DNA of 64,000 nucleotides from Halorussus halobius (GTDB lineage Archaea; Halobacteriota; Halobacteria; Halobacteriales; Haladaptataceae): assembly GCF_004765805.1 (NCBI RefSeq), contig NZ_SBIU01000003.1, positions 496,001 through 560,000 of the forward strand, in the 5' to 3' direction. Shown here piece by piece: positions 51,026 to 59,449 of the stretch. The stretch's first letter is position 1; every line of letters starts with the position of its first letter. Below the pieces are notes generated by a model. The model made no database searches. It was not told the DNA's origin and worked only from the letters and a program-made list of their open reading frames with translations. The translations under genes were made by a program, and so were the position numbers.

Positions 51026-51979
51026 TTACGCGGACGACTCGACCAGATACTCGGCGATTCGGCCGGCCACGTCGGTCGACCCCGCGAGGTCGTGGGCCGC
51101 GAACCGGCCGGGCGTGTTGCTCTCCAGCACGGTGAACTCCCCGTCGTCGGTGAGTCGCACGTCGACCGCCGCGTACTCGGAGGGCGCGAGTTCGCCCGCG
51201 CGGACGACGGTATCGCGGAGGTCGGGGTCGGGCGAGAGCGCGACCGACTCGACGTCGCTGTAGTCGACCGACGGCTGCTGGAACGAGAAGGCGTCGCCCT
51301 CGTAGTCGTACCGGACCATCCCGGCGAACTCGCCGTCGACGACGAACCCGCGCGTGTCGTCGCCGGGCACGTACTCCTGTAGTTTTATCGGCGCGCCGGC
51401 CAACTTCCGCAAGCGGTCCGGGGTGAGGTCCGAGGGGCGTATCAGTTCCAGCCCCCGACCGCCGTTGACCGGCTGGACGACCGCTTTCGAGTGGTTCTCG
51501 ACGAACGCCTCGACGCGGTCGGGATCGTTTGTGAACGTCGAGTCGGGGACTGGAACGCCCTCGTCGTCGTACCGTTCGAGCATCAACGGTCGGTGAAACG
51601 TCCAGTAGTGGTCCCTCGGCGGGGTCGGCGTCTTCGCACCGTGTTCCTCGAACGTGGCCATCAGCGACCAGAACAGCTGCTTCCACTCCCGACGTTGGGT
51701 GTAGGCGGCCCGTTCGGATTTCTCGTCGAACCAGTCGTAGTGGGTGTCGAGCGGCGAGAAGACCGTCTGCACCATCGAGAACACGCCGGTCACGTCGTCG
51801 AACCGAATGGGCTCGCCGAACACGCAGTTCCCGCTCCCAACGGCGTGTTCGACGGGTGTGTCACCCGGCCACTCGGTAACGTCGACGCTGACCGTCTCCA
51901 CGCCCCGCTCCTCGACCGCTCGCCGCACGAGCTGGTGTTCTTTGTACGTCTCGATGTCGCCGATAATAACGACAGTCAT
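51026..51979 (-). CDS. ATP-grasp ligase 2, paralogue of ligase 1
   Basis: A 317-residue protein colinear with ligase 1 (M-T-V-V-I-I-G-D-I-E start; W-P-G-D-T-P-V; Q-E-Y-V-P-G-D-D-T-R at 201-210; A-V-D-V-R with Asp273; V-L-E-S-N-T-P-G-R-F with Glu286 and Asn288; H-D-L-A-G-S-T-D-V-A-G end). The ATP-binding Lys of ligase 1 (169) is Gln169 here, but a glycine-rich loop N-G-G-R-G (172-176) is present. The pair thus differ in the nucleotide-binding loop. MvdC/MvdD pairs divide ester and amide formation, which is one possible reading; a regulatory or peptide-binding pseudo-ligase is another. Start ATG 51979, with AAATATTTT 26-34 bases upstream. Confidence 0.85.
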   Translation of the reverse strand: MTVVIIGDIETYKEHQLVRRAVEERGVETVSVDVTEWPGDTPVEHAVGSGNCVFGEPIRFDDVTGVFSMVQTVFSPLDTHYDWFDEKSERAAYTQRREWKQLFWSLMATFEEHGAKTPTPPRDHYWTFHRPLMLERYDDEGVPVPDSTFTNDPDRVEAFVENHSKAVVQPVNGGRGLELIRPSDLTPDRLRKLAGAPIKLQEYVPGDDTRGFVVDGEFAGMVRYDYEGDAFSFQQPSVDYSDVESVALSPDPDLRDTVVRAGELAPSEYAAVDVRLTDDGEFTVLESNTPGRFAAHDLAGSTDVAGRIAEYLVESSA

Positions 51980-52003
51980 TGCTCGGTAATTGCACACTAC
52001 GCA

Positions 52004-52013
52004 CAAATATTTT
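52004..52013 (-). promoter_or_regulatory. TATA-like box of ATP-grasp gene 2
   Basis: AAAATATTTG on the minus strand, about 25-34 bases before ATG 51979. Confidence 0.55.
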
Positions 52014-52103
52014 GCTCGAATTCGACGAAACGATTCCGGCGCGCCGGGACTCCTCGCGCCCGAGACACGAACGCTTACGTGCCGTGCCGAAGACCCCCGA
52101 ATC

Positions 52104-52706
52104 ATGGTTGGCGATGGCCCCGACTACGACGCACAGGTCCGCGAGGCGTTCCCCGAGATCGCCGACATCGAGGACGACGCCCTCCGCGAGCAGGTGGTCG
52201 AGGCGTGGACGCTCGCGCTCGACCGGGGCGGCTGGCGGGACGTGTCCGACGTGCCCTACGCGTGGAACATCCACGAGAAGACCAACGTCGAGCACGTGCG
52301 CGGGGTCACCCGCATCGCGGTGCGGTCGGCCGAGGAACAGCGCGAGTTCCACGGCGCGGACCCCGACCTCGACGTGGTCCGGGCGGCCTGCCTGCTCCAC
52401 GACGTCGGCAAGTGCTACGAGTACGTCGACCACGTCGACGACGAGACCCTGCTCGACCCCGACCCGACCTACGCCACAGAGGAGATTCCCCACTCGCTGT
52501 CGGGCTACGCGCTGGCCCACGAGGTCGGCTGTCCGCTGGCGGTCCAGCGCGCCATCCCCCACTTCCTCGGGGAAGTCCCCGACCGCACGCTCGAAGCCGA
52601 ACTGGTCAAGAGCGCCAACTCCGCGAGTTCCAACGCCATCACCCAGTCGGCGATGGGCATCACCCTCCAGGAGTGGGTCGAAAAGTACAGCCAGACCACG
52701 GACTGA
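52104..52706 (+). CDS. HD-domain phosphohydrolase
   Basis: A 200-residue HD-superfamily protein. The metal site is visible: H in N-V-E-H-V-R-G-V-T, H-D in C-L-L-H-D-V-G-K, and further His in I-P-H-S-L-S-G-Y and I-P-H-F-L. The family cleaves nucleotide or phosphate esters; the substrate is unknown. ATG 52104. It starts divergently from ATP-grasp 2. Confidence 0.85.
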   Translation: MVGDGPDYDAQVREAFPEIADIEDDALREQVVEAWTLALDRGGWRDVSDVPYAWNIHEKTNVEHVRGVTRIAVRSAEEQREFHGADPDLDVVRAACLLHDVGKCYEYVDHVDDETLLDPDPTYATEEIPHSLSGYALAHEVGCPLAVQRAIPHFLGEVPDRTLEAELVKSANSASSNAITQSAMGITLQEWVEKYSQTTD

Positions 52707-52831
52707 ATCAGCGTAGCCCGACCGTCGACCGCGAGCCCGCCGAGGGCGTTCGAGGCGCTATCGCCTCGAACTGGCGTCTCCGACCGACACCGACGCCCCC
52801 ACTTTTGGTCGTGGCGGTCGTGGGTCGGGCC

Positions 52832-53269
52832 GTGCGACCGAGCCAACTCACCGCGCTGGTCGACGGCCTGCTCCACGAGGAGACCCAAGTCACCGAGCGC
52901 GGCCTCGACCTGACCGCGAGCGAAGTGCTGGAGATAGCGACGCCCGGCCGGGTCGACTTCGGCGGCGACGAACTCGACCGCGCCAACGTCTCGGCCCACG
53001 AGAAGGTGTGGCGCGACGACGAGGACGACTACCAGTGGTGGCACCTCGACGGCGGCCAGTACCTCGTGGAGTACAACGAGCGGTTGACCGCCGACCGACC
53101 GCTCCGGGTCCAGACCCGCGACGCGGTCCGGGTTCGCGGTGCGTTCCACCCCACGGTCGAACTCGCCGCCCTCGACCGGATGCCCCTCTCGGTGGCCCCA
53201 GGCGGCATCCGGCTCAAGGAGAACGCCCGAATCTCGACGCTGCTGCCGCCCGAGGAGGGGACCGAGTAG
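52832..53269 (+). CDS. Diverged dCTP deaminase/dUTPase-like protein
   Basis: A 145-residue protein with a trimeric dUTPase-like pattern: R-G-L-D-L-T-A-S-E-V (compare the P-N-G-V-D-L-T motif), W-W-H-L-D-G-G-Q-Y-L-V-E-Y-N-E, and A-V-R-V-R-G-A-F. The later active-site stretch (usually W-D-x-G-Y-x-G) is replaced by L-A-A-L-D-R-M-P-L, so activity is doubtful. GTG 52832 is chosen because a CTTTTGG box lies 24-30 bases before it. It follows the HD gene by 125 bases; both would fit nucleotide-pool control. Confidence 0.72.
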   Translation: MRPSQLTALVDGLLHEETQVTERGLDLTASEVLEIATPGRVDFGGDELDRANVSAHEKVWRDDEDDYQWWHLDGGQYLVEYNERLTADRPLRVQTRDAVRVRGAFHPTVELAALDRMPLSVAPGGIRLKENARISTLLPPEEGTE

Positions 53270-53387
53270 CGCGCTGGACCGAGGAGAGCGGTACTGCTCA
53301 CCGAGGGCGGTAGTTGATGCACCGAGCGCACGTGGCCAGTGGTCGCCCGTATCCGGCCACCGAAGGCGTCGACGCCGACTCGGCCAC

Positions 53388-54608
53388 TCAGGTCGAGAGC
53401 TGGTCGACGCTGACGGTCCGGACGGTCCGCCAGCCCGCGACGGCGGCGGCGGCCGTGCCCATCACCAGCGCGATGGCCGCGCCGACCACCAGCACCGACC
53501 CCGGCGTCTGGACCAGCCCCTCGAAGCCGACGAGTTCGGCCGCGACGAAGTCGAGCGCGAGCGCGGAGGGCGGCGTGGCCGCGACTCCGACCAGCCCGCC
53601 GAGCGCGCCGAGCAGGACGCCCTGGGCGGCCACCATCCCGACCAGCGTCCGGGTCGACATGCCCAGCGCGGTCAGGGCCGCCAGCTCCTCGCGCTGCTGG
53701 AAAACCACGGTCGAGAGCACGTTCACCGTGAGCGCGAACCCCGCGACCACCGCGAGCACGACCAGCGCCGCCCCGACCGCCAGCACCACCGCGTTCTGCC
53801 GGAGGACCGACTGCATCTGCTCGTCGTTGGTCCGGACCTCGTACTCGGGGTAGGCCCGCTGGAGCTGCTGGGCCGTCGCGGTCGCGTTCGTCCCGTCGGT
53901 CAGGTCGACCGCGACGAACGTCGCTCGGTCGGTGCCGGTCGTTCCGGTGACCGCCTGCAGCTCGCTCAGGTAGGTCGTGACGGTGGGCGCGCCCAGGAAG
54001 CTGGAGAACGTCGAGGAGATGCCCACCACGGTAAACGAGTTGTTCCGCGCGCTCTCGACCGACGAGCCGACGTACAGCGTGTCGTTGACTCCCACGTCGA
54101 ACAGTTCGGCCGTCCGCGGGTCGACCACGACCTCGTCGAATCGCGGCCCGTCGTAGCTCCCGTTGGCGTAGTGGTCGTCGCCGTGGGGCAGTTCGCCCTC
54201 CTCGTAGTCGATGAAGGGGCCGCCGCCCGAGACGCCGACGCCGACCACCGTCTGCATCTCGCCCGAGTCGTTGCCGACGTACACGCCCTGGAACGCCATC
54301 GGGATGGCCGACTGGACCTCCGCTCGGGCCTCGACGTCGCGGGCGACCTCGTGGGAGTTCAGCAGCGACGCGCCGAACCCGCCCGACCCGCCTGGACTCC
54401 CCGAGATGCTCCCGCCGGTTATCCAGAGGTCCCGACCCGAGGCGTCGAACTGCTCGCGGCCGGTCTCGACCACGCCGTAGCCCACGCCCGCCAGCAGCGT
54501 GGTCGCCAGCACCGCCACCGCGACGCCGACGACCGCGAGCGCGGTCCGGGTGCGCTCGTGGCGCAACTGGGCGGCCGCGACCGCGAGCGCGGTCCGGAGC
54601 CGACTCAT
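53388..54608 (-). CDS. ABC transporter permease, FtsX/MacB type (subunit 1)
   Basis: A 406-residue membrane protein. One N-terminal helix (about 17-40), a large extracellular MacB-type core domain (about 45-270), then three helices (about 275-300, 320-345, 360-385). Such permeases pair with a MacB/LolD-type ATPase and export peptides or lipoproteins or act as mechanotransmitters. Last gene of a three-gene operon (ATPase, permease 2, permease 1). It lies 1.4 kb from the ATP-grasp genes. Confidence 0.88.
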   Translation of the reverse strand: MSRLRTALAVAAAQLRHERTRTALAVVGVAVAVLATTLLAGVGYGVVETGREQFDASGRDLWITGGSISGSPGGSGGFGASLLNSHEVARDVEARAEVQSAIPMAFQGVYVGNDSGEMQTVVGVGVSGGGPFIDYEEGELPHGDDHYANGSYDGPRFDEVVVDPRTAELFDVGVNDTLYVGSSVESARNNSFTVVGISSTFSSFLGAPTVTTYLSELQAVTGTTGTDRATFVAVDLTDGTNATATAQQLQRAYPEYEVRTNDEQMQSVLRQNAVVLAVGAALVVLAVVAGFALTVNVLSTVVFQQREELAALTALGMSTRTLVGMVAAQGVLLGALGGLVGVAATPPSALALDFVAAELVGFEGLVQTPGSVLVVGAAIALVMGTAAAAVAGWRTVRTVSVDQLST

Positions 54609-54666
54609 CGGTCCGCCCCCGTGCCCGTCCGCCGTTCGCTCGCCCCGACGGCTCGACGGTTCGGTC

Positions 54667-55932
54667 TCACCGGATTACCTCCGTGACGCTCTCGGTCCGG
54701 CGCTCCATCGCGAGCAGGTACGGCGCGACCAGCAGCCCGATGAGCGCCGAGACGCCCAGCCCGTAGGCCACCAGCGCGGGGTGGAAGCTCGCGACCGGGA
54801 CGGGCGCGATGGCCCGGACGGCCGCCCAGTTGAGCCCCGCCGTGGCGGCGTACGCCAGCGCGACGCCGAGCGCGCCGCCCGCGAGCGTGAGCGCGAGCGC
54901 CTGCACCGCGAGCAGGGTCGCCCGCGCCCGGCGCGAGACGCCGATGGCCGCGAGTGTCGCCAACTGCTCGCCGTCGGCCTCGACCTGCAGTCCCTGCGTG
55001 GTGGCGACGAACAGCGCGCCCACCACCACTGCGACCAGCAACGCGGCCACGCCCATCGCCAGCGGGAGCTCGGAGTCCATGGACTGCTGGGCGGTGAACC
55101 CGGCGCGGGTGACTGCGGTCGCGCCCTCGAACTCGGCTTCGAGGTCCGACTCCAGCCCGCCGGCGGTCGACTGGACGAGTATCTGGTCGGCCTGGTCGGC
55201 CCCGGCCGCCCCGGTAATCGTCTGTAGCTCGCTCAGGTGGACGACCATCACGGGCGCGCCCGACAGCCCGGACTCGACGGCCGCCGACTCGACGGCCGTG
55301 ACTCGCAGGTCCCGAGCGCCCCCGCCGGACGTGGCTCCCGCGACCGAGAGGCTGGCGTTCTCGGCGGCGCACGCCGACGAGTCGTTGCCACACAAATCGA
55401 GGTTCCGCGCCGCGCTGGTCGAGACGACCGACTCGCCGGTCCACTCGCCGCCGTAGCTCCCGTTCGCGAAGTGCGGGTCGCCGGGCGAGAGCGGCGCGGT
55501 CGGCAGGCCCGCGACCCGGCCGAGGTCGGGCGCTGGCACCACGCCCACGCCGAGGACGTACTCGCTCTCGTCGCCCGCGCTCACCTCCAGCACCGAGACC
55601 AGTACCGGCGTGGCGTGCTCGATTCGGTCGTCGTCGGCCAGCGCGGCGGTCTTGGCGTGGACGTCGCCGAGCTGGGTCGAGGAGGCCGACACCACCATCG
55701 TCGAGACGCCCCCGCCCTCGGGCACGACCCAGTAGTCGACCGCGTCGCCCCGGACCGTGGTGCCCTCGACGAGTCCGAGCCCGGTCGCGGTCACGACCAG
55801 CATGAGCGCCACAGCGATGGCGACACCGAGGACGCTCGCGGCGGTCTGGCGCGGCGCGGTCCGGGTCGCCTTGGCCGCGGTCCGGCGGAGCGCGACCCCG
55901 ACCAGTCCGAGCCATCGAGTCAGCGACGACAT
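54667..55932 (-). CDS. ABC transporter permease, FtsX/MacB type (subunit 2)
   Basis: A 421-residue membrane protein with the same architecture as its neighbour: N-terminal helix (about 30-52), extracellular domain containing one possible disulphide (C-G-N-D-S-S-A-C), and three C-terminal helices (about 285-310, 325-350, 380-410). The two permeases would form a heterodimer. The start at 55932 is 39 bases after the ATPase stop. Confidence 0.88.
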   Translation of the reverse strand: MSSLTRWLGLVGVALRRTAAKATRTAPRQTAASVLGVAIAVALMLVVTATGLGLVEGTTVRGDAVDYWVVPEGGGVSTMVVSASSTQLGDVHAKTAALADDDRIEHATPVLVSVLEVSAGDESEYVLGVGVVPAPDLGRVAGLPTAPLSPGDPHFANGSYGGEWTGESVVSTSAARNLDLCGNDSSACAAENASLSVAGATSGGGARDLRVTAVESAAVESGLSGAPVMVVHLSELQTITGAAGADQADQILVQSTAGGLESDLEAEFEGATAVTRAGFTAQQSMDSELPLAMGVAALLVAVVVGALFVATTQGLQVEADGEQLATLAAIGVSRRARATLLAVQALALTLAGGALGVALAYAATAGLNWAAVRAIAPVPVASFHPALVAYGLGVSALIGLLVAPYLLAMERRTESVTEVIR

Positions 55933-55971
55933 TCGCTCACCCCCGAGCGTCGTCGCGGCCGCCTCGGCCCC

Positions 55972-56748
55972 CTACGCATCCTGCACCCGCCCGTCGAGCA
56001 GTCGGATGACGCGGTCGGTCCGGTCGAGCGCCTGCTCGTCGTGGGAGGCCAGCACGACCGCCCGGTCGCTGGCGACCTCCGCCAGCAGGTCGAGGACGGC
56101 CGCGCCCGCGTCGGTGTCGAGTTCCCCGGTCGGCTCGTCGGCCAGCACCACCAGCGGGTCGCCCGCGAGCGCCCGCGCGACCGCGACCCGCTGTTGCTCG
56201 CCGCCCGAGAGCTCGCCCGGCCGATGGGTCAAGCGGTCGCCCAGTCCCACCCGGTCGAGCAGGTCGGCCGCGCGCTCGCGGCGCTCGGCCTTGCCCACTC
56301 CGCGCTCGACCAGCGGGAGCGCGACGTTCGCGCGCGCGGACAGCGACGGCAACAGGTGAAAGCGCTGGAACACGATGCCGACGCGTTCGAGCCGCAGGCG
56401 GGTCAGCGCCGACTTCGAGAGCGTCGACACGTCCTCGCCCGCGAGCGTGACGGTGCCCTCGGTCGGCGTGTCGAGGCCGGCCAGCAGGTGGACCAGCGTG
56501 GACTTGCCGCTCCCGCTGGGCCCCGACAGGCCGACGAACTCGCCGCGCTCGACGCGGACCGACACGTCCGACAGCGCCGTGACCGTGGGTCTCTCGTCCC
56601 GGTCGTTCCGGCCGAACGAGAACCAGCCCCCGCGGCCGCCCCGCCCGTAGCGCCGCGTGACGTTCGCGCAGGTCACCACCGCGTCGCCCCCGTCGACCGA
56701 TTCGCTCGCGTCCGATTCCCCGGTCGCTGTTCGCGTACTCGCATCCAT
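55972..56748 (-). CDS. ABC transporter ATP-binding protein, MacB/LolD type
   Basis: A 258-residue ATPase: Walker A G-P-S-G-S-G-K-S-T, Q-loop V-F-Q-R-F, signature L-S-G-G-E-Q-Q-R, Walker B V-V-L-A-D-E-P-T-G-E-L-D and A-S-H-D. The Q-R-F-H-L-L-P motif is typical of the LolD/MacB branch. About 35 extra residues precede the core, and a Gly/Arg-rich insert (R-Y-G-R-G-G-R-G-G-W) follows strand 1. ATG 56748 chosen. First gene of the exporter operon. Confidence 0.92.
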   Translation of the reverse strand: MDASTRTATGESDASESVDGGDAVVTCANVTRRYGRGGRGGWFSFGRNDRDERPTVTALSDVSVRVERGEFVGLSGPSGSGKSTLVHLLAGLDTPTEGTVTLAGEDVSTLSKSALTRLRLERVGIVFQRFHLLPSLSARANVALPLVERGVGKAERRERAADLLDRVGLGDRLTHRPGELSGGEQQRVAVARALAGDPLVVLADEPTGELDTDAGAAVLDLLAEVASDRAVVLASHDEQALDRTDRVIRLLDGRVQDA

Positions 56749-56958
56749 CAGTCCCCCACCAGAACGACTGTGTGGAACACGCGGACGCACTTAGCGTTTC
56801 AGACCGTTCCCGGCGACCCGGGGTTAATTAAACGGCACGCGCCGGATTCGGGTGGCTCCCGGGCGTCCGGTCGCGTGGCACTCGCGGGACCGGGGCCGAG
56901 CGGGACGACCGAATCGTCGTCCGGAAGAATTTTTATCGCGCCGGGGCTCGTCCGGAAC

Positions 56959-57153
56959 GTGGCCGAGAGCATCGTCGACCTCGTCGAGGAGTGGCAGACC
57001 GGGTTCTTCTTCCTCGTGGGGATGGGAATCGTCGGCCTGCTCACCGGCGCGGTCGTCGGTTTGGTCGCCGGAGCTGTCGGGCGATTTGTCGGCCTCCTCG
57101 CGGGGATGGTGCTTGGATTCCTGCTGGGTTCGTACGTGCTGTACGGGCGCTGA
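56959..57153 (+). CDS. Small glycine-zipper membrane protein
   Basis: A 64-residue protein with two hydrophobic helices (about 14-37 and 39-60) rich in G-x3-G spacing (G-A-V-V-G-L-V-A-G-A-V-G). GTG 56959 is chosen because a TTTTTAT box lies 24-30 bases upstream. The next gene begins 85 bases later. Function unknown; such proteins often form oligomers. Confidence 0.65.
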   Translation: MAESIVDLVEEWQTGFFFLVGMGIVGLLTGAVVGLVAGAVGRFVGLLAGMVLGFLLGSYVLYGR

Positions 57154-57238
57154 TCGTCCGGTCGGGTTTCGAGTCCGCTCGCCCGCCCGCACCAGTTTTC
57201 CGGCTGGCGGTCGACGAACGCCGAAGGGAGGTTTCCGG

Positions 57239-58948
57239 ATGCAGACCACCGACCGCTGGTACGAGAACGCGACCATCTACGCCGTCGACGTGGAGGCGTT
57301 CGCCGACGGGGACGGCGACGGCGTCGGCGACTTCGCCGGACTGACCGACCGCCTCGACTACCTCGAAGGGCTGGGCGTCGACTGCCTGTGGTTGTTGCCG
57401 TTCTACCCGTCGCCCAACCGGGACAACGGCTACGACGTGGCCGACTACTACGGTGTCGACGCCCAGTACGGCACGCTCGGGGACTTCGTGGCGTTGGTCC
57501 ACGCCGCGCGCGACCGGGGCATCAGGGTCATCGTCGACCTCGTGGTCAACCACACGTCCGACCAGCACCCGTGGTTTCAGCGCGCCCGGGAGGACCCCGA
57601 CTCGCCGTATCGGGACTACTACGTCTGGCGCGCGGACCCACCCGACGACCCCGACCCCGAGCGCGGCCCGGTGTTCCCCGGCGAGGAGGAGTCGGTGTGG
57701 AGCTACGACGAGGCCGCCGAGGCCTTTTACTACCACCGGTTCTACCACTTCCAGCCCGACCTCAACCTCGCCAACGAGGCGGTGCGCGAGGAGATACGCA
57801 AGGTACTGGAGTTCTGGCTCCAGTTGGGCGTCTCGGGGTTCCGCGTCGACGCCGCGACGCTCATGATAGACAACAAGGGCGGCCTCGAATCGACGCGGCT
57901 CGACGACCCCCACGGCGTCTTGCGGGAGCTGCGCCGGTTCGTCGAGCGCCGGGGCGACGACGCCATCCTGCTCGCGGAGGCCGACGACGACCCCGACCAC
58001 CTCGCGGACTACTTCGGCGACGGCGACGAGATGAACGTGTTGCTCAACTTCCTGCTGGACGCCTACCTCGTGGCGGCGCTCGCCGAGGAGTCGGCCACGC
58101 CGATTCGCACGGTACTGGACCTGCTGCCCGAGATTCCCGCGGGCGGCCAGTGGGCCAACTTCCTCCGGAACTACGACGAACTCAACGTCGGCCGACTGCC
58201 GCCCGAGGCTCGCCGAACCGTGTTCGACGCGTTCGCGCCCGACGAGGGGATGCGCATCTACGGCCGGGGCATCCGGCGGCGACTCGCGCCCATGCTGGAC
58301 GGCGACCGCGACCGCATCGAACTCGCCTACAGCCTGCTGTACTCGCTGCCGGGGACACCGCTGGTGGTGTACGGCGACGAGATAGGCATGGGCGAGGACC
58401 TCTCGCTGCCCGGCCGGAACGCGGTCCGGACCCCGATGCAGTGGGCCGACGAACCCAACGCCGGCTTCTCGGCGGCCGACCCCGACGACCTCGTCCGGCC
58501 CGTGATCTCGGGCGGGGAGTTCGGCTACGAGTCGGTCAACGTGGCCGACCAGCGGGGCGACCCCGACTCGCTGCTCCAGTGGTTCTCGCGGCTCAACCGC
58601 CTGCGGTCGGAGTGCCCCGAGGTGGGTCGCGGCGACTGCGAGGTGCTTTCGGTCGAGGACCCGGCCGTCTTCGCCCACCGGATGACCAGCGACCGCGGCC
58701 GGGTCACGGCGGTCCACAACCTCGGCGCGGACCCGACCCGCGCGACGCTCGCGCTCGGTAGCGGGCCCGACCACTCGACGCCGACTCGACTGTTCGGCGA
58801 CGCCGAGTTCGCGCGCGTCGGCGGCAGTGGAAACGGAACGAGCGACGCTAGCGAGGCAGGCGCTGGCGACGAGGCGGGCGCTGGCGAGTGGCGATTCGAC
58901 CTCGGCCGGTACGGCTACTGCTGGGTTCGGGACGGGGAGGCGGTGTGA
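57239..58948 (+). CDS. GH13 alpha-glucosidase/trehalose synthase-like enzyme
   Basis: A 569-residue alpha-amylase family enzyme, closest in pattern to trehalose synthase (TreS): G-D-G-V-G-D-F (26-32), L-P-F-Y-P-S-P (53-59), R-D-N-G-Y-D-V-A-D-Y-Y (61-71) and V-V-N-H-T-S-D-Q-H-P-W-F. Catalytic residues: nucleophile Asp204 (G-F-R-V-D-A-A), acid/base Glu247 (L-L-A-E-A-D) and Asp313 in N-Y-D-E-L-N. The family usually has N-H-D; the His is Tyr312 here. A GGGAGG sequence 7-13 bases before ATG 57239 is a rare clear Shine-Dalgarno in this window. Role: trehalose, maltose or alpha-glucoside metabolism, possibly osmolyte-related. Confidence 0.88.
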   Translation: MQTTDRWYENATIYAVDVEAFADGDGDGVGDFAGLTDRLDYLEGLGVDCLWLLPFYPSPNRDNGYDVADYYGVDAQYGTLGDFVALVHAARDRGIRVIVDLVVNHTSDQHPWFQRAREDPDSPYRDYYVWRADPPDDPDPERGPVFPGEEESVWSYDEAAEAFYYHRFYHFQPDLNLANEAVREEIRKVLEFWLQLGVSGFRVDAATLMIDNKGGLESTRLDDPHGVLRELRRFVERRGDDAILLAEADDDPDHLADYFGDGDEMNVLLNFLLDAYLVAALAEESATPIRTVLDLLPEIPAGGQWANFLRNYDELNVGRLPPEARRTVFDAFAPDEGMRIYGRGIRRRLAPMLDGDRDRIELAYSLLYSLPGTPLVVYGDEIGMGEDLSLPGRNAVRTPMQWADEPNAGFSAADPDDLVRPVISGGEFGYESVNVADQRGDPDSLLQWFSRLNRLRSECPEVGRGDCEVLSVEDPAVFAHRMTSDRGRVTAVHNLGADPTRATLALGSGPDHSTPTRLFGDAEFARVGGSGNGTSDASEAGAGDEAGAGEWRFDLGRYGYCWVRDGEAV

Positions 58949-58965
58949 CCCGCCAGTGCGATTCG

Positions 58966-59349
58966 TTACGCTCCGCCCCCGAACTCGGCCTCCAGCAGCG
59001 CGACGTTGCGCTCGTTGGCCTTCCACACCGCATCCACGAGCGTCCCGAGGACCGGAATCGACCCCACGACCGCGTCGACGAGGACGTTGAGGACCATCTT
59101 GACGAGGGTGTCCTGCGAGGCACCCATGCGCGCGCCCTCGGCGACGATGTACAGCGACATGGCCGCCGCCACCGCGTCGCCGCCCACGGGCAGGATGCCC
59201 AGAATCGGGTCGAGGCCGACCCTGTAGTTGAGTACGGGAATCTCGAGCGCTTCGTCGAGCAGTCGACTGAGCGCGCGGACCCGCTCCATTCCCGGCGGTT
59301 CGTCCTCCACCCGGACGTCTATCGGCTCGCCGGCGGATTCGGATGCCAT
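58966..59349 (-). CDS. DUF4112 membrane protein
   Basis: A 127-residue protein with two hydrophobic segments and the DUF4112 pattern L-D-P-I-L-G-I-L-P-V-G-G-D-A-V and V-G-S-I-P-V-L-G-T-L-V-D-A-V-W-K-A-N-E-R-N. Function unknown. ATG 59349 chosen; the upstream in-frame extension overlaps the promoter of the next gene. Confidence 0.88.
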   Translation of the reverse strand: MASESAGEPIDVRVEDEPPGMERVRALSRLLDEALEIPVLNYRVGLDPILGILPVGGDAVAAAMSLYIVAEGARMGASQDTLVKMVLNVLVDAVVGSIPVLGTLVDAVWKANERNVALLEAEFGGGA

Positions 59350-59415
59350 ACCCGGACGTAGGGCGGCGCGCGATGAAAGGGTTGCTGGCCCGCCCGTCCC
59401 GCACTTGCTGACGAA

Positions 59416-59424
59416 CCCTTTATG
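59416..59424 (+). promoter_or_regulatory. TATA box of the nucleoside phosphorylase gene
   Basis: CCCTTTATG, 26-34 bases before ATG 59450. Confidence 0.45.
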
Positions 59425-59449
59425 TCCGGCCGCCGAGTAGTCGCTGGGC

